A DNA stretch of 64,000 bases from Aureitalea marina. Lineage in GTDB: Bacteria > Bacteroidota > Bacteroidia > Flavobacteriales > Flavobacteriaceae. Where the stretch lies: positions 2,158,501-2,222,500 of the forward strand of contig NZ_MQUB01000001.1 in the NCBI RefSeq assembly GCF_002943755.1, in the 5' to 3' direction. The position numbers and the translations under genes were made by a program. The notes below the pieces were generated by a model. That model did not search any database. It was not told where the DNA came from and saw only the letters and a list, made by a program, of their open reading frames with translations. This document shows, one piece after another, positions 46,976-56,262 of this stretch (position 1 is the first letter of the stretch; each line of letters starts with the position of its first letter).

Positions 46976-48379
46976 ATGAAATCAACTAACACCCGCTTTG
47001 GCACTATGCTGCTATGCATGTTAACTCTTCTTACCTCCTGTAGTAGCGACGATGACAATAACCAAGATCAAACCGACCTGGCAGAGCTCATTCAAGCCCT
47101 AACCGATGGTTCCAGTAAGACTTGGAGTATCGAATCTGCAAGTTTGAGCAACCAATCCGTCGATAACCTCTCGGTGACCTCAGCATTCAATGCCGTAGAC
47201 GACGAATATGTATTCATCGCCAACGGAAGCGAAATCGAACTTAAATGGATCCAAGGATTTGGGTTTAATCCAAAGGCCGAAAACCTTCCTGAGTTTTTAA
47301 GCGACAACCGCGTGTCTTCCAGCTTATCATCTTTATCTGAAGATCAATCGGCCAACCGGACCTTTCAGGACCAAAGCGGTGAGATGTCCTTCCAACTTAG
47401 TCCTGAGCTCAATCGGGTAAATGCCGTAATTCGGTTAGAAGATGGCGCTATTTTCAATGCCGTATTAAAGGCCAAAACCACCTCGGACTATGCGACCAGT
47501 CCAGTATCTATTGATCAGGCAGAGGAATTGTTCAGTTTTGCAGAGACTAGTATTTGGTCCGGATTTCGATATTCTGGAGCCAGGAACAGCCTGTATGCAA
47601 GTAATTCCGGAATTCCGGAAGTAGATGATCCAACCATGGTGTCCTATGATATATCGACCAATAAGTTAGATCGTATTTTTTATCCATATGCCGGCGGCCA
47701 CCCTTCCATGCACCTGGAGTTATACAATGAAACCCTCTTTAACTTGGGCGGAATCTTCTACCAGACCTTCGATCTGGACTTGCAAGCGGTCGATGTCAAT
47801 TTTGAGGTGAATGATGTGAACTTTAAGTACGGCTCTGCTGCAGTAGACGACGCGCTTTATTTATTCGGAGGCTATCTAAACGACAACCAGCAATTTCAAA
47901 TTGCTCAATACGACACCAACAGTAATCAAGTAAACATACTGGAAAGTTTAGACGAGCCGCGTTACGAAGTGGATGGTGAAATAGTCGATAATGTCCTTTA
48001 TATCTTTGGTGGATTCGGCTTTGATTCCATCGGAAGTAACAAGATCGAAAAGTACGATATCGACAACGCGAATCTTCAGACCTCCAATGCGCCCTTCCGA
48101 ATTGGACGGGTCCGAACGGCCATTTATCAGCATTTGATCTACCTGGCAGGAGCTAAGGTTGTGGTAAATGGAGACGTTGAAAATACAGTCAACTTCATAG
48201 CCGTTTTCAACACCAAGGACCAGAGTTTTAAAGAGATCGAACTCAATGTTCCTGAATGGCAAAACATGCGAATAGCCAATATTCAGGTAACCGATGATTC
48301 CATCTACACCCTATTCCATGAAAACCTGCCGGGTCCCAATGGCTTGATCACGCATGCCTATCAATCTCCTGTAGAATAA
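46976..48379 (+). CDS. Kelch-like propeller lipoprotein
   Basis: The 467-aa protein has lipobox LLTSC (Cys22) followed by SSDDDNNQDQ, an acidic tether of the kind that can direct surface export in Bacteroidota. About residues 30-160 form an unrecognised domain (SSKTWSIESASL), and about 190-467 carry Kelch-type repeats (DDALYLFGGYLNDNQQFQIAQYD, DNVLYIFGGFG). It is followed after 28 bp by a second propeller lipoprotein, so the two probably form an operon. The binding partner is unknown. Confidence 0.75.
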   Translation: MKSTNTRFGTMLLCMLTLLTSCSSDDDNNQDQTDLAELIQALTDGSSKTWSIESASLSNQSVDNLSVTSAFNAVDDEYVFIANGSEIELKWIQGFGFNPKAENLPEFLSDNRVSSSLSSLSEDQSANRTFQDQSGEMSFQLSPELNRVNAVIRLEDGAIFNAVLKAKTTSDYATSPVSIDQAEELFSFAETSIWSGFRYSGARNSLYASNSGIPEVDDPTMVSYDISTNKLDRIFYPYAGGHPSMHLELYNETLFNLGGIFYQTFDLDLQAVDVNFEVNDVNFKYGSAAVDDALYLFGGYLNDNQQFQIAQYDTNSNQVNILESLDEPRYEVDGEIVDNVLYIFGGFGFDSIGSNKIEKYDIDNANLQTSNAPFRIGRVRTAIYQHLIYLAGAKVVVNGDVENTVNFIAVFNTKDQSFKEIELNVPEWQNMRIANIQVTDDSIYTLFHENLPGPNGLITHAYQSPVE

Positions 48380-48407
48380 TATCCATCAACTTAAAACCAA
48401 TAACATC

Positions 48408-49838
48408 ATGATTTCAATAAATAAAACCATCAAAACCAGCCTCTATTTTCTATTTTTCATGCTAACCATAGCCTGCAGCTCGGACGATCCCGAACCAACA
48501 CCAGATGATAATAGCGATGATACTTCTCAGAATGAGGAAGAGAGTACTGTGCCAATCGCCGATCTGATAATCTGGCAGAATTCCTACGGTGGAAACGATG
48601 GAGATCGCTTGCAGGATCTAATCGTTACACGAGACAACGGCTTTATATTTGCAGGGGTTTCTGTTTCTGACGCCTCCGGAGATAAAACAGAAGATTCTCG
48701 TGGCATAGATGACAGTGACTTCTGGTTGATAAAGACAAATTCTTCCGGGGACATCCTATGGGATAAAACCTTAGGCGGTTCCTTTGGGGACGCGCCCTAT
48801 ACGGTCACAGAAACAACCGAGGGAGAAATTTTAGTCGGCGGGTACTCCAATTCGGGAATCTCCGGAGACAAACTTGAACCCAATCTTGGGCACAGTGATT
48901 TTTGGATCGTAAAGCTTTCGGCCAATGGAGAGGAGATTTGGCAAAAGACCCTGGGCGGCAGTGATATTGATAGATTAATATCCATTGTTGAATCACCGGA
49001 TGGTGGTCTCGTACTCGGAGGGCTTTCGCAATCTGGGGCCTCAGAACACAAATCGGAAAAAACCATAGGCGATACTGGCTTATTCGATTATTGGGTTCTC
49101 AAACTAGACGTAGACGGAAACATAGAATGGGAGAACACCATTGGTGGTTCTGACGAAGATCACCTACAGGCAATGGTAGCGACTAATGACGGCGGATATT
49201 TACTTGGAGGCTGGTCCCAATCTCAACCTGGTTTTGATAAAACCGCCGTGAATCATGGCAGCTACGACTATTGGTTGGTCAAAATTAACGCAAATGGGGA
49301 TGTGGTTTGGGATGCAAGTTTCGGTGGCAATAATTGGGAATTCTTAGAATCCATGGTTCAAACTTCCGATGGTGGATTTTTGATTGGCGGAACCTCATTT
49401 TCCAATTTCGACCGGTCCAGTGAAAAGCAACTTCTGGGGTCTAACTACTGGGTCGTCAAGATTAATTCGTCCGGAACGGAAGAATGGAATTCACTGATCG
49501 GTGGCTCCGTAGACGATTTTTGCTATGCGGTATCAGAATCGCATAGCGGAGGATATGTAGTTGGAGGTTGGTCCCAGTCCGGAATATCCGATGACAAAAC
49601 GGTGCCTGGTCGTGGCGAAAGAGACTATTGGTTTATAGAGCTGGACTCTGAAGGAGCAATCATTGGACAAAATGTCTTAGGCACCTCACAAATAGATGAA
49701 TTAAGAATCGTCAAACGCGCCTCAGGAAACAACTATGTCCTGGCAGGGTTTTCCAATGCTTCCGAAGATGGAGACAAAACAGTTGCCTCTAAGGGTGGAT
49801 TCGATTTCTGGGTAGTGGTTATGAGTGCCCTCTATTGA
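48408..49838 (+). CDS. Beta-propeller lipoprotein with seven-fold DGG repeats
   Basis: The 476-aa protein has lipobox TIACSS (Cys23) and an acidic linker. At least seven repeats of about 55-60 residues follow, of the form WxxxxGGxxxDxxxxxxxTxDGGxxxGGxSxSxxSxDKT. The repeat resembles delta-60-like or PQQ/Kelch propeller blades, closing into one propeller. It has no catalytic motif and no T9SS sorting domain. Together with the gene upstream it makes a pair of surface or periplasmic propeller lipoproteins, perhaps for binding or scaffolding. Confidence 0.75.
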   Translation: MISINKTIKTSLYFLFFMLTIACSSDDPEPTPDDNSDDTSQNEEESTVPIADLIIWQNSYGGNDGDRLQDLIVTRDNGFIFAGVSVSDASGDKTEDSRGIDDSDFWLIKTNSSGDILWDKTLGGSFGDAPYTVTETTEGEILVGGYSNSGISGDKLEPNLGHSDFWIVKLSANGEEIWQKTLGGSDIDRLISIVESPDGGLVLGGLSQSGASEHKSEKTIGDTGLFDYWVLKLDVDGNIEWENTIGGSDEDHLQAMVATNDGGYLLGGWSQSQPGFDKTAVNHGSYDYWLVKINANGDVVWDASFGGNNWEFLESMVQTSDGGFLIGGTSFSNFDRSSEKQLLGSNYWVVKINSSGTEEWNSLIGGSVDDFCYAVSESHSGGYVVGGWSQSGISDDKTVPGRGERDYWFIELDSEGAIIGQNVLGTSQIDELRIVKRASGNNYVLAGFSNASEDGDKTVASKGGFDFWVVVMSALY

Positions 49839-49909
49839 TCCGCTCGGAGTCTAAATAAATTCATATTCATGCCCTGGTTATTCGCTTCGTAAAAAGAAAA
49901 TCCGGGGCA

Positions 49910-49939
49910 TTGTTTTTCAAACTATTAGTCGTACATTTG
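49910..49939 (+). promoter_or_regulatory. Promoter of rplM-rpsI
   Basis: TTG at 49910-49912 and TACATTTG at 49932-49939 with a 19-bp spacer match the Bacteroidota primary sigma consensus. The leader of about 50 nt contains a small hairpin, CCCT-N3-AGGG (about 49943-49954). Confidence 0.7.
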
Positions 49940-49995
49940 CAGCCCTTTTTAGGGACAACAATGATTTATAAACAATTGACAAAAAACTAAATGTC

Positions 49996-50451
49996 ATGGA
50001 TACATTGAGTTACAAAACAGTGTCGGCCAACAAAAACACCGTAAACAAGGAGTGGTTGTTGATCGATGCGGACGGCCAGACATTGGGTCGTCTTGCCAGT
50101 GAAGTGGCCAAGTTGCTTCGTGGAAAACACAAGCCAAACTTCACACCTCACGTAGACTGTGGGGACAACGTAGTAGTGATCAACGCTGCTAACATCAACT
50201 TGACCGGGAATAAGTGGCAAGACAAAACCTATATCCGACACACCGGATATCCAGGTGGACAGCGCAGCCTGAACGCCCAGGAGCTTTACGACAAAGACCC
50301 TGCTCGTTTGGTAGAGAAAGCCGTTAAAGGAATGCTTCCCAAGAACAAACTGGGAGCAGAACTTTTCCGCAACCTAAAGGTTTACGCTGGTGCCGAGCAC
50401 AAGCAGGAAGCCCAAAAGCCACGTGCAATTAACCTTAACGAGATCAAGTAA
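49996..50451 (+). CDS. rplM: Ribosomal protein L13
   Basis: The 151-aa large-subunit protein is one of the early assembly proteins that binds 23S rRNA. The family core [20 protein letters not shown] and [10 protein letters not shown], and the end [15 protein letters not shown], are clear. The length fits the bacterial family with a short N-terminal extension common in Bacteroidota. It is followed after 2 bp by rpsI, the usual operon partner. A strong promoter stands 57 bp upstream of the ATG. Confidence 0.97.
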   Translation: MDTLSYKTVSANKNTVNKEWLLIDADGQTLGRLASEVAKLLRGKHKPNFTPHVDCGDNVVVINAANINLTGNKWQDKTYIRHTGYPGGQRSLNAQELYDKDPARLVEKAVKGMLPKNKLGAELFRNLKVYAGAEHKQEAQKPRAINLNEIK

Positions 50452-50453
50452 CG

Positions 50454-50840
50454 ATGGAGACTATTCACAAGATAGGAAGAAGAAAGAAAGCCGTTGCCCG
50501 GGTATACCTGAGTGAAGGCAAAGGAAATATCACCGTAAACAAGCGGGAGTTTGATAACTATTTCACGACTCCTACCCTACGGTACAAAGTTCAGCAGCCA
50601 CTTGCACTGACCAACAACGAAGGAAACTTCGATATCCAGGTCAATGTATACGGAGGTGGAGTAACCGGACAAGCAGAGGCCGTTCGTCTGGCTATCTCTC
50701 GCGCCATGTGCGAACTGAACGAGGAGAATCGAGGCATCTTGAAGCCAGAAGGATTACTAACGCGTGATCCGCGAATGGTCGAAAGAAAGAAATTCGGTCA
50801 GAAGAAAGCTCGGAAGAAATTCCAGTTCTCTAAACGTTAA
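50454..50840 (+). CDS. rpsI: Ribosomal protein S9
   Basis: The 128-aa small-subunit protein reaches the P-site tRNA with its C-terminal tail. It starts with [20 protein letters not shown] and ends [17 protein letters not shown], the conserved basic tail with final Lys-Arg. [13 protein letters not shown] in the middle is the family signature. It begins 2 bp after rplM, so translation is likely coupled, and is followed by a strong terminator. Confidence 0.97.
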   Translation: METIHKIGRRKKAVARVYLSEGKGNITVNKREFDNYFTTPTLRYKVQQPLALTNNEGNFDIQVNVYGGGVTGQAEAVRLAISRAMCELNEENRGILKPEGLLTRDPRMVERKKFGQKKARKKFQFSKR

Positions 50841-50847
50841 GATTACC

Positions 50848-50873
50848 AAGTGCCGTCGCTTGCGGCGGCACTT
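50848..50873 (+). terminator. Terminator of rplM-rpsI
   Basis: The 12-bp stem AAGTGCCGTCGC / GCGGCGGCACTT with TT in the loop (one T:G pair) is followed by TTCTTTATATTTTTT. Confidence 0.8.
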
Positions 50874-50997
50874 ATGTTCTTTATATTTTTTATTCATTAA
50901 GCTGTTATCCGCTCAGGCGGAAATTAGTTTAGCATCCAAACCAAGTCCGATTTCGGAACGGTTGCTAACTGAAACAGGAACGTAAACTAAATTTAAA
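50874..50997 (+). promoter_or_regulatory. rpsB 5' leader with two hairpins
   Basis: The leader has CCGC-TCAG-GCGG at 50909-50920 and TCCG-ATTT-CGGA at 50946-50957, the latter flanked by outer pairing AGC/GCT. Ribosomal operons often carry autoregulatory leaders, so this may be an S2-binding structure. That is not proven. Confidence 0.35.
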
Positions 50998-51798
50998 ATG
51001 GCAAACAACGAACAAGTCAAGGAATTACTTGACGCAGGGGTTCACTTTGGACACCTGACCCGCAAATGGAACCCGAACATGGCGCCTTATATCTACATGG
51101 AGCGCAACGGGATTCACATCATCAACTTGTACAAGACATCGGCTAAATTGGCCGAGGCTGAAGAAGCGCTAAAAAAGATCGCCGCCAGTGGGCGTAAGAT
51201 CCTTTTTGTAGCTACCAAGAAACAAGCCAAGGACATCGTGGCCGAGAATGCTCAAAAGGCAAACATGCCTTATATCACAGAGCGTTGGCCAGGTGGGATG
51301 TTGACCAACTTCGTTACCATCCGTAAGGCGGTAAAGAAGATGTCTTCCATCGACCGCATGAAACAGGACGGTACCTTCAACACCCTTTCTAAGAAAGAGC
51401 GTCTGGCGGTAGACCGTACTCGTGCAAAACTAGAGAAGAACCTAGGGTCCATCTCGGACATGAACAGATTGCCTGGAGCCATCTTCGTAGTGGACATCAC
51501 CCGTGAGCACATTGCTGTGAAGGAAGCCCAAAAGCTGAACATCCCCATTTTCGCTATGGTGGATACCAACAGTGACCCACGCCAGGTGGACTACGTGATC
51601 CCATCCAATGACGATGCAGGAAAGTCGATCGCCAAGATCGTATCTAGTGTTTCTGATGCCATCGTCGATGGATTGAAAGAGCGAAAGGCTGAGAAAGAGA
51701 CTGAAGCTGCTGTTGCCAGCGAAGGTGCCGAGGTTAAAACTGCCCGTAAGCGCACTGCTGCTGCTCCTATTGCTGTAGCTTCAAGCGAAGAAGAATAA
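50998..51798 (+). CDS. rpsB: Ribosomal protein S2
   Basis: The 266-aa small-subunit protein joins late in 30S assembly and helps bind S1. Family signatures are LLDAGVHFGHLTRKWNPNM near the start, and FVVDITREHIAVKEAQKLNIPIFAMVDTNSDP near residue 160-190, followed by VDYVIPSNDDAGKSI. A Glu/Ala-rich tail of about 35 residues extends beyond the core, as in many Bacteroidota. It is 33 bp upstream of tsf, its conserved neighbour. Confidence 0.97.
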   Translation: MANNEQVKELLDAGVHFGHLTRKWNPNMAPYIYMERNGIHIINLYKTSAKLAEAEEALKKIAASGRKILFVATKKQAKDIVAENAQKANMPYITERWPGGMLTNFVTIRKAVKKMSSIDRMKQDGTFNTLSKKERLAVDRTRAKLEKNLGSISDMNRLPGAIFVVDITREHIAVKEAQKLNIPIFAMVDTNSDPRQVDYVIPSNDDAGKSIAKIVSSVSDAIVDGLKERKAEKETEAAVASEGAEVKTARKRTAAAPIAVASSEEE

Positions 51799-51831
51799 AC
51801 TGGATCTAATAATCATTTAATTCATAGTACA

Positions 51832-52653
51832 ATGGCAAATATCACCGCCGCTGATGTAAATAAATTGAGAAAGGCTACCGGAGCCGGAATGATGGATTGT
51901 AAGAAGGCCTTGGTCGAAGCCGATGGAGACTTTGACAAAGCCATCGAGATCCTTCGTAAGAAAGGTCAAAAGGTTGCCGCCAAACGTGCCGATCGCGATA
52001 GTAGCGAAGGGGCCGTTATCGCCAAAGTGAATGATGGGCTGAACAAAGGTGTCATCATCTCTTTGAACTGTGAAACTGATTTCGTTGCCAAGAACGAAGA
52101 CTTTGTAAACCTGGCACATCAACTTGCCGAGTTGGCTTTGGAGACTTCTTCAAAGGACGAATTTATGGCTGCTGATTTCAACGGGATCTCTGTTCAGGAA
52201 AAACTGACAGAGCAAACTGGAGTGATCGGTGAGAAGATCGAGATCGGAGCCTACAAAACCTTGGAAGCTCCTTTCGTAGGGTCTTATATCCACGCTGGGA
52301 ACAAGATCGCCGTGGTTACAGGATTGTCTGAATCTACAGATGGTGCCGCTATTGTGGCCAAGGACGTTGCCATGCAGGCTGCTGCCATGAACCCGGTCGC
52401 TCTGGACGAAACTGGTGTTGACCAGGCCGTGATCGATAAAGAGATCGAGATCGCCAAAGATCAACTGCGTCAGGAAGGAAAGCCAGAGGCTATGCTGGAC
52501 AATATCGCCAAAGGAAAGCTGAAGCGTTTCTTTAAGGATAATACCCTGGTAAACCAGGCTTTCATCAAGGACAATAAACAAAGCGTTGCCGATTACGTGA
52601 AAACTATCGGTGATGTAAAAGTTGTTGGTTTTGAGCGTGTAGCCCTGAGCTAA
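51832..52653 (+). CDS. tsf: Elongation factor Ts
   Basis: The 273-aa protein is the nucleotide exchange factor of EF-Tu. The N-terminal UBA-like helical module LRKATGAGMMDCKKALVEADGD (about 10-31) and the EF-Tu contact segment ISLNCETDFVAKNEDFVNLAH (about 75-95) are intact. The dimerisation region follows, up to VVGFERVALS. It is co-transcribed with rpsB and ends at the terminator 52672-52702. Confidence 0.97.
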   Translation: MANITAADVNKLRKATGAGMMDCKKALVEADGDFDKAIEILRKKGQKVAAKRADRDSSEGAVIAKVNDGLNKGVIISLNCETDFVAKNEDFVNLAHQLAELALETSSKDEFMAADFNGISVQEKLTEQTGVIGEKIEIGAYKTLEAPFVGSYIHAGNKIAVVTGLSESTDGAAIVAKDVAMQAAAMNPVALDETGVDQAVIDKEIEIAKDQLRQEGKPEAMLDNIAKGKLKRFFKDNTLVNQAFIKDNKQSVADYVKTIGDVKVVGFERVALS

Positions 52654-52671
52654 ACAAAACCAAGCATAACT

Positions 52672-52702
52672 AAAAAACCCCGGAAATTCCGGGGTTTTTT
52701 TT
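52672..52702. terminator. Bidirectional terminator after tsf
   Basis: A long perfect stem, AAAAACCCCGGAA / TTCCGGGGTTTTT, is flanked by A and T runs. It serves tsf (plus) and the spondin-domain gene (minus, stop 52717). Confidence 0.88.
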
Positions 52703-52716
52703 ATGCCTTGAAGTTT

Positions 52717-53436
52717 TTAAATATCTGTCCGTTCGATCCTGACAGTTCCAATAATGGAAGACAGACCAGAACTGTTTCCAAGAGGCGGCGTATCGATCTC
52801 TGTGATCAAACCGGGAGGATCGGTTGGCTCATCGGGAGAAGTGTAGGTTGAACCACTATCTGTTCCCGCATCCAGGGCAACCAGGTTGACCTCCAGTTCT
52901 TCCACCAGGGTGTTACCTGAAACCAGACTCTGAGCATCTACTCCAACGAACCAATCTGGACTTGGAGATAATCCACTGATAAAGCTAATAGACGTTTTCT
53001 CCGGATCGATGGTCACCGTGACAGCTTGTTCGTCCGTGGGACCACCATCACTGCCGGCAACCGTGACCAAGAACAGTATTGTATCGTCATCGCCTTGAGC
53101 ACTCAGCTCATTGACCAAAACTGCTGTATCTCCTGTTTCGGCCACAGCCTTTACTCCGTCCGACGCCTGAGTACCTTCCTGGAAAATATGGGAATTGGTG
53201 GCGTGAACTGCGACCAGAATCTCAGAGAATCTAGGATTATCCGGATAATCATCCGGGAAGTTGTCTGCCGTAAAATCAGGCCTAAATGTTATTCTGTAGG
53301 TAGCCGAGGGAGTTGGACCACCTCCGTTATCGTCAGTGGTATCGTCCGTGGGAGGGGTTCCTGAACTATCGTCAGATCCGCATCCGTAAAGGACCATACT
53401 CATCACAAAGAGGGTTAAAAACAGTTTTCTCATCAT
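52717..53436 (-). CDS. Spondin-domain lipoprotein
   Basis: The 239-aa protein has lipobox LYGCG (Cys19) and an acidic linker with PTDDTTDDNGGGP. A spondin N-terminal-type beta-sandwich follows (YRITFRPDFTADNFP and SFISGLSPSPDWFVGVDAQSL). In animals this domain occurs in extracellular matrix proteins. In bacteria it is found in secreted or surface lipoproteins of unknown role. The gene stands in opposite orientation inside the otherwise conserved rpsB-tsf-pyrH-frr order, which suggests an insertion. It diverges from pyrH. Confidence 0.8.
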   Translation of the reverse strand: MMRKLFLTLFVMSMVLYGCGSDDSSGTPPTDDTTDDNGGGPTPSATYRITFRPDFTADNFPDDYPDNPRFSEILVAVHATNSHIFQEGTQASDGVKAVAETGDTAVLVNELSAQGDDDTILFLVTVAGSDGGPTDEQAVTVTIDPEKTSISFISGLSPSPDWFVGVDAQSLVSGNTLVEELEVNLVALDAGTDSGSTYTSPDEPTDPPGLITEIDTPPLGNSSGLSSIIGTVRIERTDI

Positions 53437-53515
53437 ATCAATATTTCATTCTTACTATTAAGCTTTGGCTATATTACTAACAATATTTTGAAGAAAAAAT
53501 TTTCCATTTAATAAG

Positions 53516-53523
53516 TATCTTTG
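53516..53523 (+). promoter_or_regulatory. -7 box of pyrH-frr
   Basis: TATCTTTG fits TAnnTTTG, 17 bp before the pyrH ATG. A TTG at the usual distance is missing (the nearest, at 53488-53490, gives a 25-bp spacer). Confidence 0.5.
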
Positions 53524-53540
53524 CGCAAAACGGCTAGAGC

Positions 53541-54248
53541 ATGCAATACAAGCGAATTTTACTCAAACTTTCCGGCGAAGCACTAATGGGAGATCGGAAC
53601 TACGGAATCGACCCCAATAGGCTTCAGGAGTATGCCCAGGAGATCAGACAATTGACAGATCGGGAGGTTGAAGTAGCTATTGTAATTGGTGGAGGAAATA
53701 TTTTCAGAGGGATTGCCGGAGCCAGTCGCGGAATGGACCGCGTCCAGGGTGATCACATGGGTATGTTGGCCACAATCATCAACGGATTGGCCTTGCAGAG
53801 TGCGCTGGAAGATGAAGGTATCGACACCCGCCTTCAATCCGCTATCAAGATCAATGAAGTGGCCGAACCTTTTATCAGAAGAAGGGCTGTCAGGCATTTA
53901 GAGAAAGGTCGTGTGGTGATCTTCGGTGGTGGGACAGGAAACCCTTATTTCACAACAGACTCGGCTGCAGTATTGCGGGCCATAGAGATCGGTGCTGATG
54001 TGATCCTTAAGGGAACCCGGGTGGACGGGATCTATTCCAGCGATCCGGAAAAGGACACCAACGCCACCAAATTTGACGACATTACCTTCAATGATGTCCT
54101 CCAAAAAGGGTTGAAGGTGATGGATACTACAGCGTTTACCTTGAGTCAGGAGAACGAACTTCCCATCATCGTATTCGATATGAACACCAGAGGTAATTTA
54201 CTCAAAGTGGTTTCCGGAGAACGGATCGGAACCAAAGTAAATTTGTAA
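53541..54248 (+). CDS. pyrH: UMP kinase
   Basis: The 235-aa hexameric enzyme of the amino-acid kinase fold phosphorylates UMP to UDP in pyrimidine synthesis. It starts with [14 protein letters not shown] (ATP-binding Lys and Gly). [24 protein letters not shown] and [20 protein letters not shown] are all family motifs. [17 protein letters not shown] lies in the C-terminal half. It is followed after 51 bp by frr, as in most bacteria. No PII-like or regulatory extension. Confidence 0.97.
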   Translation: MQYKRILLKLSGEALMGDRNYGIDPNRLQEYAQEIRQLTDREVEVAIVIGGGNIFRGIAGASRGMDRVQGDHMGMLATIINGLALQSALEDEGIDTRLQSAIKINEVAEPFIRRRAVRHLEKGRVVIFGGGTGNPYFTTDSAAVLRAIEIGADVILKGTRVDGIYSSDPEKDTNATKFDDITFNDVLQKGLKVMDTTAFTLSQENELPIIVFDMNTRGNLLKVVSGERIGTKVNL

Positions 54249-54299
54249 ATTAGAGCAGAACGGCCCGATCAGGCTGCTTTTTGATATAATTTTATTCCG

Positions 54300-54854
54300 A
54301 TGAACGAAGAGATTCAATTCATTTTAGACACGGCCAAGGAAGCCATGGACAACGCTATTGTTCACCTGGAAAAACGCCTGGCTAATATCAGGGCCGGAAA
54401 GGCTTCTCCGTCTATGGTATCTGGTGTTATGGTAGATTATTACGGTAGTCCTACTCCACTGAACCAGGTCGCCAATGTCAATACGCCAGATGGGATGACC
54501 ATTTCCATTCAACCTTGGGAAAAGACCCTGATTCCGGAGATCGAGCGTGGAATTCACATGGCCAATTTGGGATTCAACCCAATGAACAACGGTGAGAGTG
54601 TGATCATCAATGTCCCTCCGCTGACAGAGGAAAGACGCCGCGAACTGAGCAAACAGGCTAAAGCCGAAGCTGAAGAAAGCAAGGTCGGGGTACGAAACGA
54701 CCGCAAGACGGCCATGAACGAGATCAAGAAAGTGGATGCGTCGGAGGACATGAAAAGCAATGCCGAGATCGACATTCAGGAAATGACAGATTCCTATGTG
54801 ACCAAGATCGATCAGATTCTGGGTTCCAAGGAGAAGGAGATCATGACCGTTTAA
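54300..54854 (+). CDS. frr: Ribosome recycling factor
   Basis: The 184-aa protein splits post-termination ribosomes with EF-G. The helical domain I includes LEKRLANIRAGKASPSMVSG (about 23-42) and the C-terminal helices RRRELSKQAKAEAEESKVGVRN and MTDSYVTKIDQ. The domain II core, YYGSPTPLNQVANVNTPDG, lies between them. The length is typical. It is the second gene of the pyrH-frr operon, ended by the hairpin at 54875. Confidence 0.97.
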   Translation: MNEEIQFILDTAKEAMDNAIVHLEKRLANIRAGKASPSMVSGVMVDYYGSPTPLNQVANVNTPDGMTISIQPWEKTLIPEIERGIHMANLGFNPMNNGESVIINVPPLTEERRRELSKQAKAEAEESKVGVRNDRKTAMNEIKKVDASEDMKSNAEIDIQEMTDSYVTKIDQILGSKEKEIMTV

Positions 54855-54874
54855 AATTTTATCCTCTGTATACT

Positions 54875-54901
54875 AAAGCGGCCTTTGAGCCGCTTTATTT
54901 T
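54875..54901 (+). terminator. Terminator of pyrH-frr
   Basis: The 8-bp stem AAAGCGGC/GCCGCTTT with a CTTTGA loop is followed by ATTTTTA. Confidence 0.8.
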
Positions 54902-54934
54902 TACCTTTACATCAATAATCACCTTTCCCCGCTA

Positions 54935-56199
54935 ATGCGCAGGATCCTCTGTCGTCTCTTCGTCTTCCTATTTCCGATTTTGTGTTGGGCCCAGACCACG
55001 ACCCCTGCAGACAGTGTCTCCACAGTACAGACCAAGGAAAAATCAAGCCCCTTTATCACCGGTTTTTACCCCCTCTATTTTTTTGATGTGGATCTTCGTT
55101 CCTTCATCAGGTATAACAACTATGAAGGATTTCGTTTTGGAATTGGTGGTACCACCAATGAACGCTTGTTCGAAAACTTTAAGATCGGTGGTTATTGGGC
55201 AAAAAGTGTGAAGGACGACGCCACCAAATACAGTTTGGGGCAAGTATCCGCTTGAACAAAGAGCGGAGCACCTGGCTTAGTTTTTATTATTTCAAGGAGA
55301 TCTATGAATTGGGCTCCTATCAGTTCCAGACAGATGCCCGTGTCTATTCCGTATTTGAGCCACGTAGACTGAATATTACACAATTCTACCGAAATAGAAT
55401 GTGGGAAGGCACCTTACAGCGTGAATTCTCCAGCAAGGTTTTTGGAGTCTTCAATGTACGCAGGAATAAAGTGGAACAACTAGAGGACTATGCTTACCAG
55501 TTCGAAAACGGTGAGATCCTGAGTAGTTATTATATAACCGAAGGAACGCTGGCTCTGCGTATTAGCCCGAGAACGGATTTTATTACACTGGACGACGGAA
55601 GGATAGAGTATTTTGACGGTCTGCCCAAGATCAGTGCCCAGGTCACCCAAGCGTTCAAAAATGTCTGGCAAGGTGATTTTGGCTACACCAAATTTGGGTT
55701 GAAGTTTGATTATTACATCAAGAGACAAAATCTTTCGTCCTCCCAGGTTCTACTGGAAGGTTCCTGGATATTAGGAGATGCCCCCCTTACCCACCTAATG
55801 CACGCCTACCCCAACAGTCCCACCAAAGACGAGATCTTACAACGTTTTTCAATAGCGGGACGACGGAGTTTTGAAACCATGTACTTCGGTGAATTCTTTT
55901 CCAGCAAGCTGGCCACCCTACAGCTGAAACACAGTCTAAGGCGTTTCTACCTCTCGGATACATTTCAACCAGAATTGGTATTTATCACCCGCCATGCGAT
56001 AGGAGGCTTGGACAATCCGGAACGACATCTTGGAATTCCGTTCAATACCCTGGATCATCTTTACAATGAAACCGGTGTAGAACTCAACCGGATTCTCTTC
56101 GGTTTTGGCCTGTCCTTCGCCTACCGATACGGGGCTTACTACTTACCTGATTTTGAGGATAACATTTCCTTCAAGTTCACATTCTACTTGAAATTATAA
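54935..56199 (+). CDS. DUF5686-like outer-membrane barrel protein, frameshifted
   Basis: The corrected product is about 421 aa. A signal peptide (RLFVFLFPILCWAQ) is followed by a beta-barrel: repeated amphipathic strands, and the end FEDNISFKFTFYLKL that resembles the C-terminus of DUF5686 proteins. Full DUF5686 proteins are about twice as long and begin with a carboxypeptidase-regulatory-like domain, missing here. The first frame ends at 55253-55255. The second continues from 55195 onward in another frame with GASIRLNKERSTWLSFYY. One extra G in the G4 run 55237-55240 would give KYSLGASIRLNKE. A sequencing undercall is likely. Substrate unknown. Confidence 0.75.
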
Positions 56200-56213
56200 C
56201 ACTTTATTACAGG

Positions 56214-56241
56214 TTGTTCCGACCGTATTTTAATACCTTTG
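56214..56241 (+). promoter_or_regulatory. Promoter of the RND exporter gene
   Basis: TTG at 56214-56216 and TACCTTTG at 56234-56241, spacer 17 bp. The TTG start codon at 56263 leaves a leader of only about 15 nt. Confidence 0.6.
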
Positions 56242-56262
56242 CGCGACTTTTAATCTCGCGGC

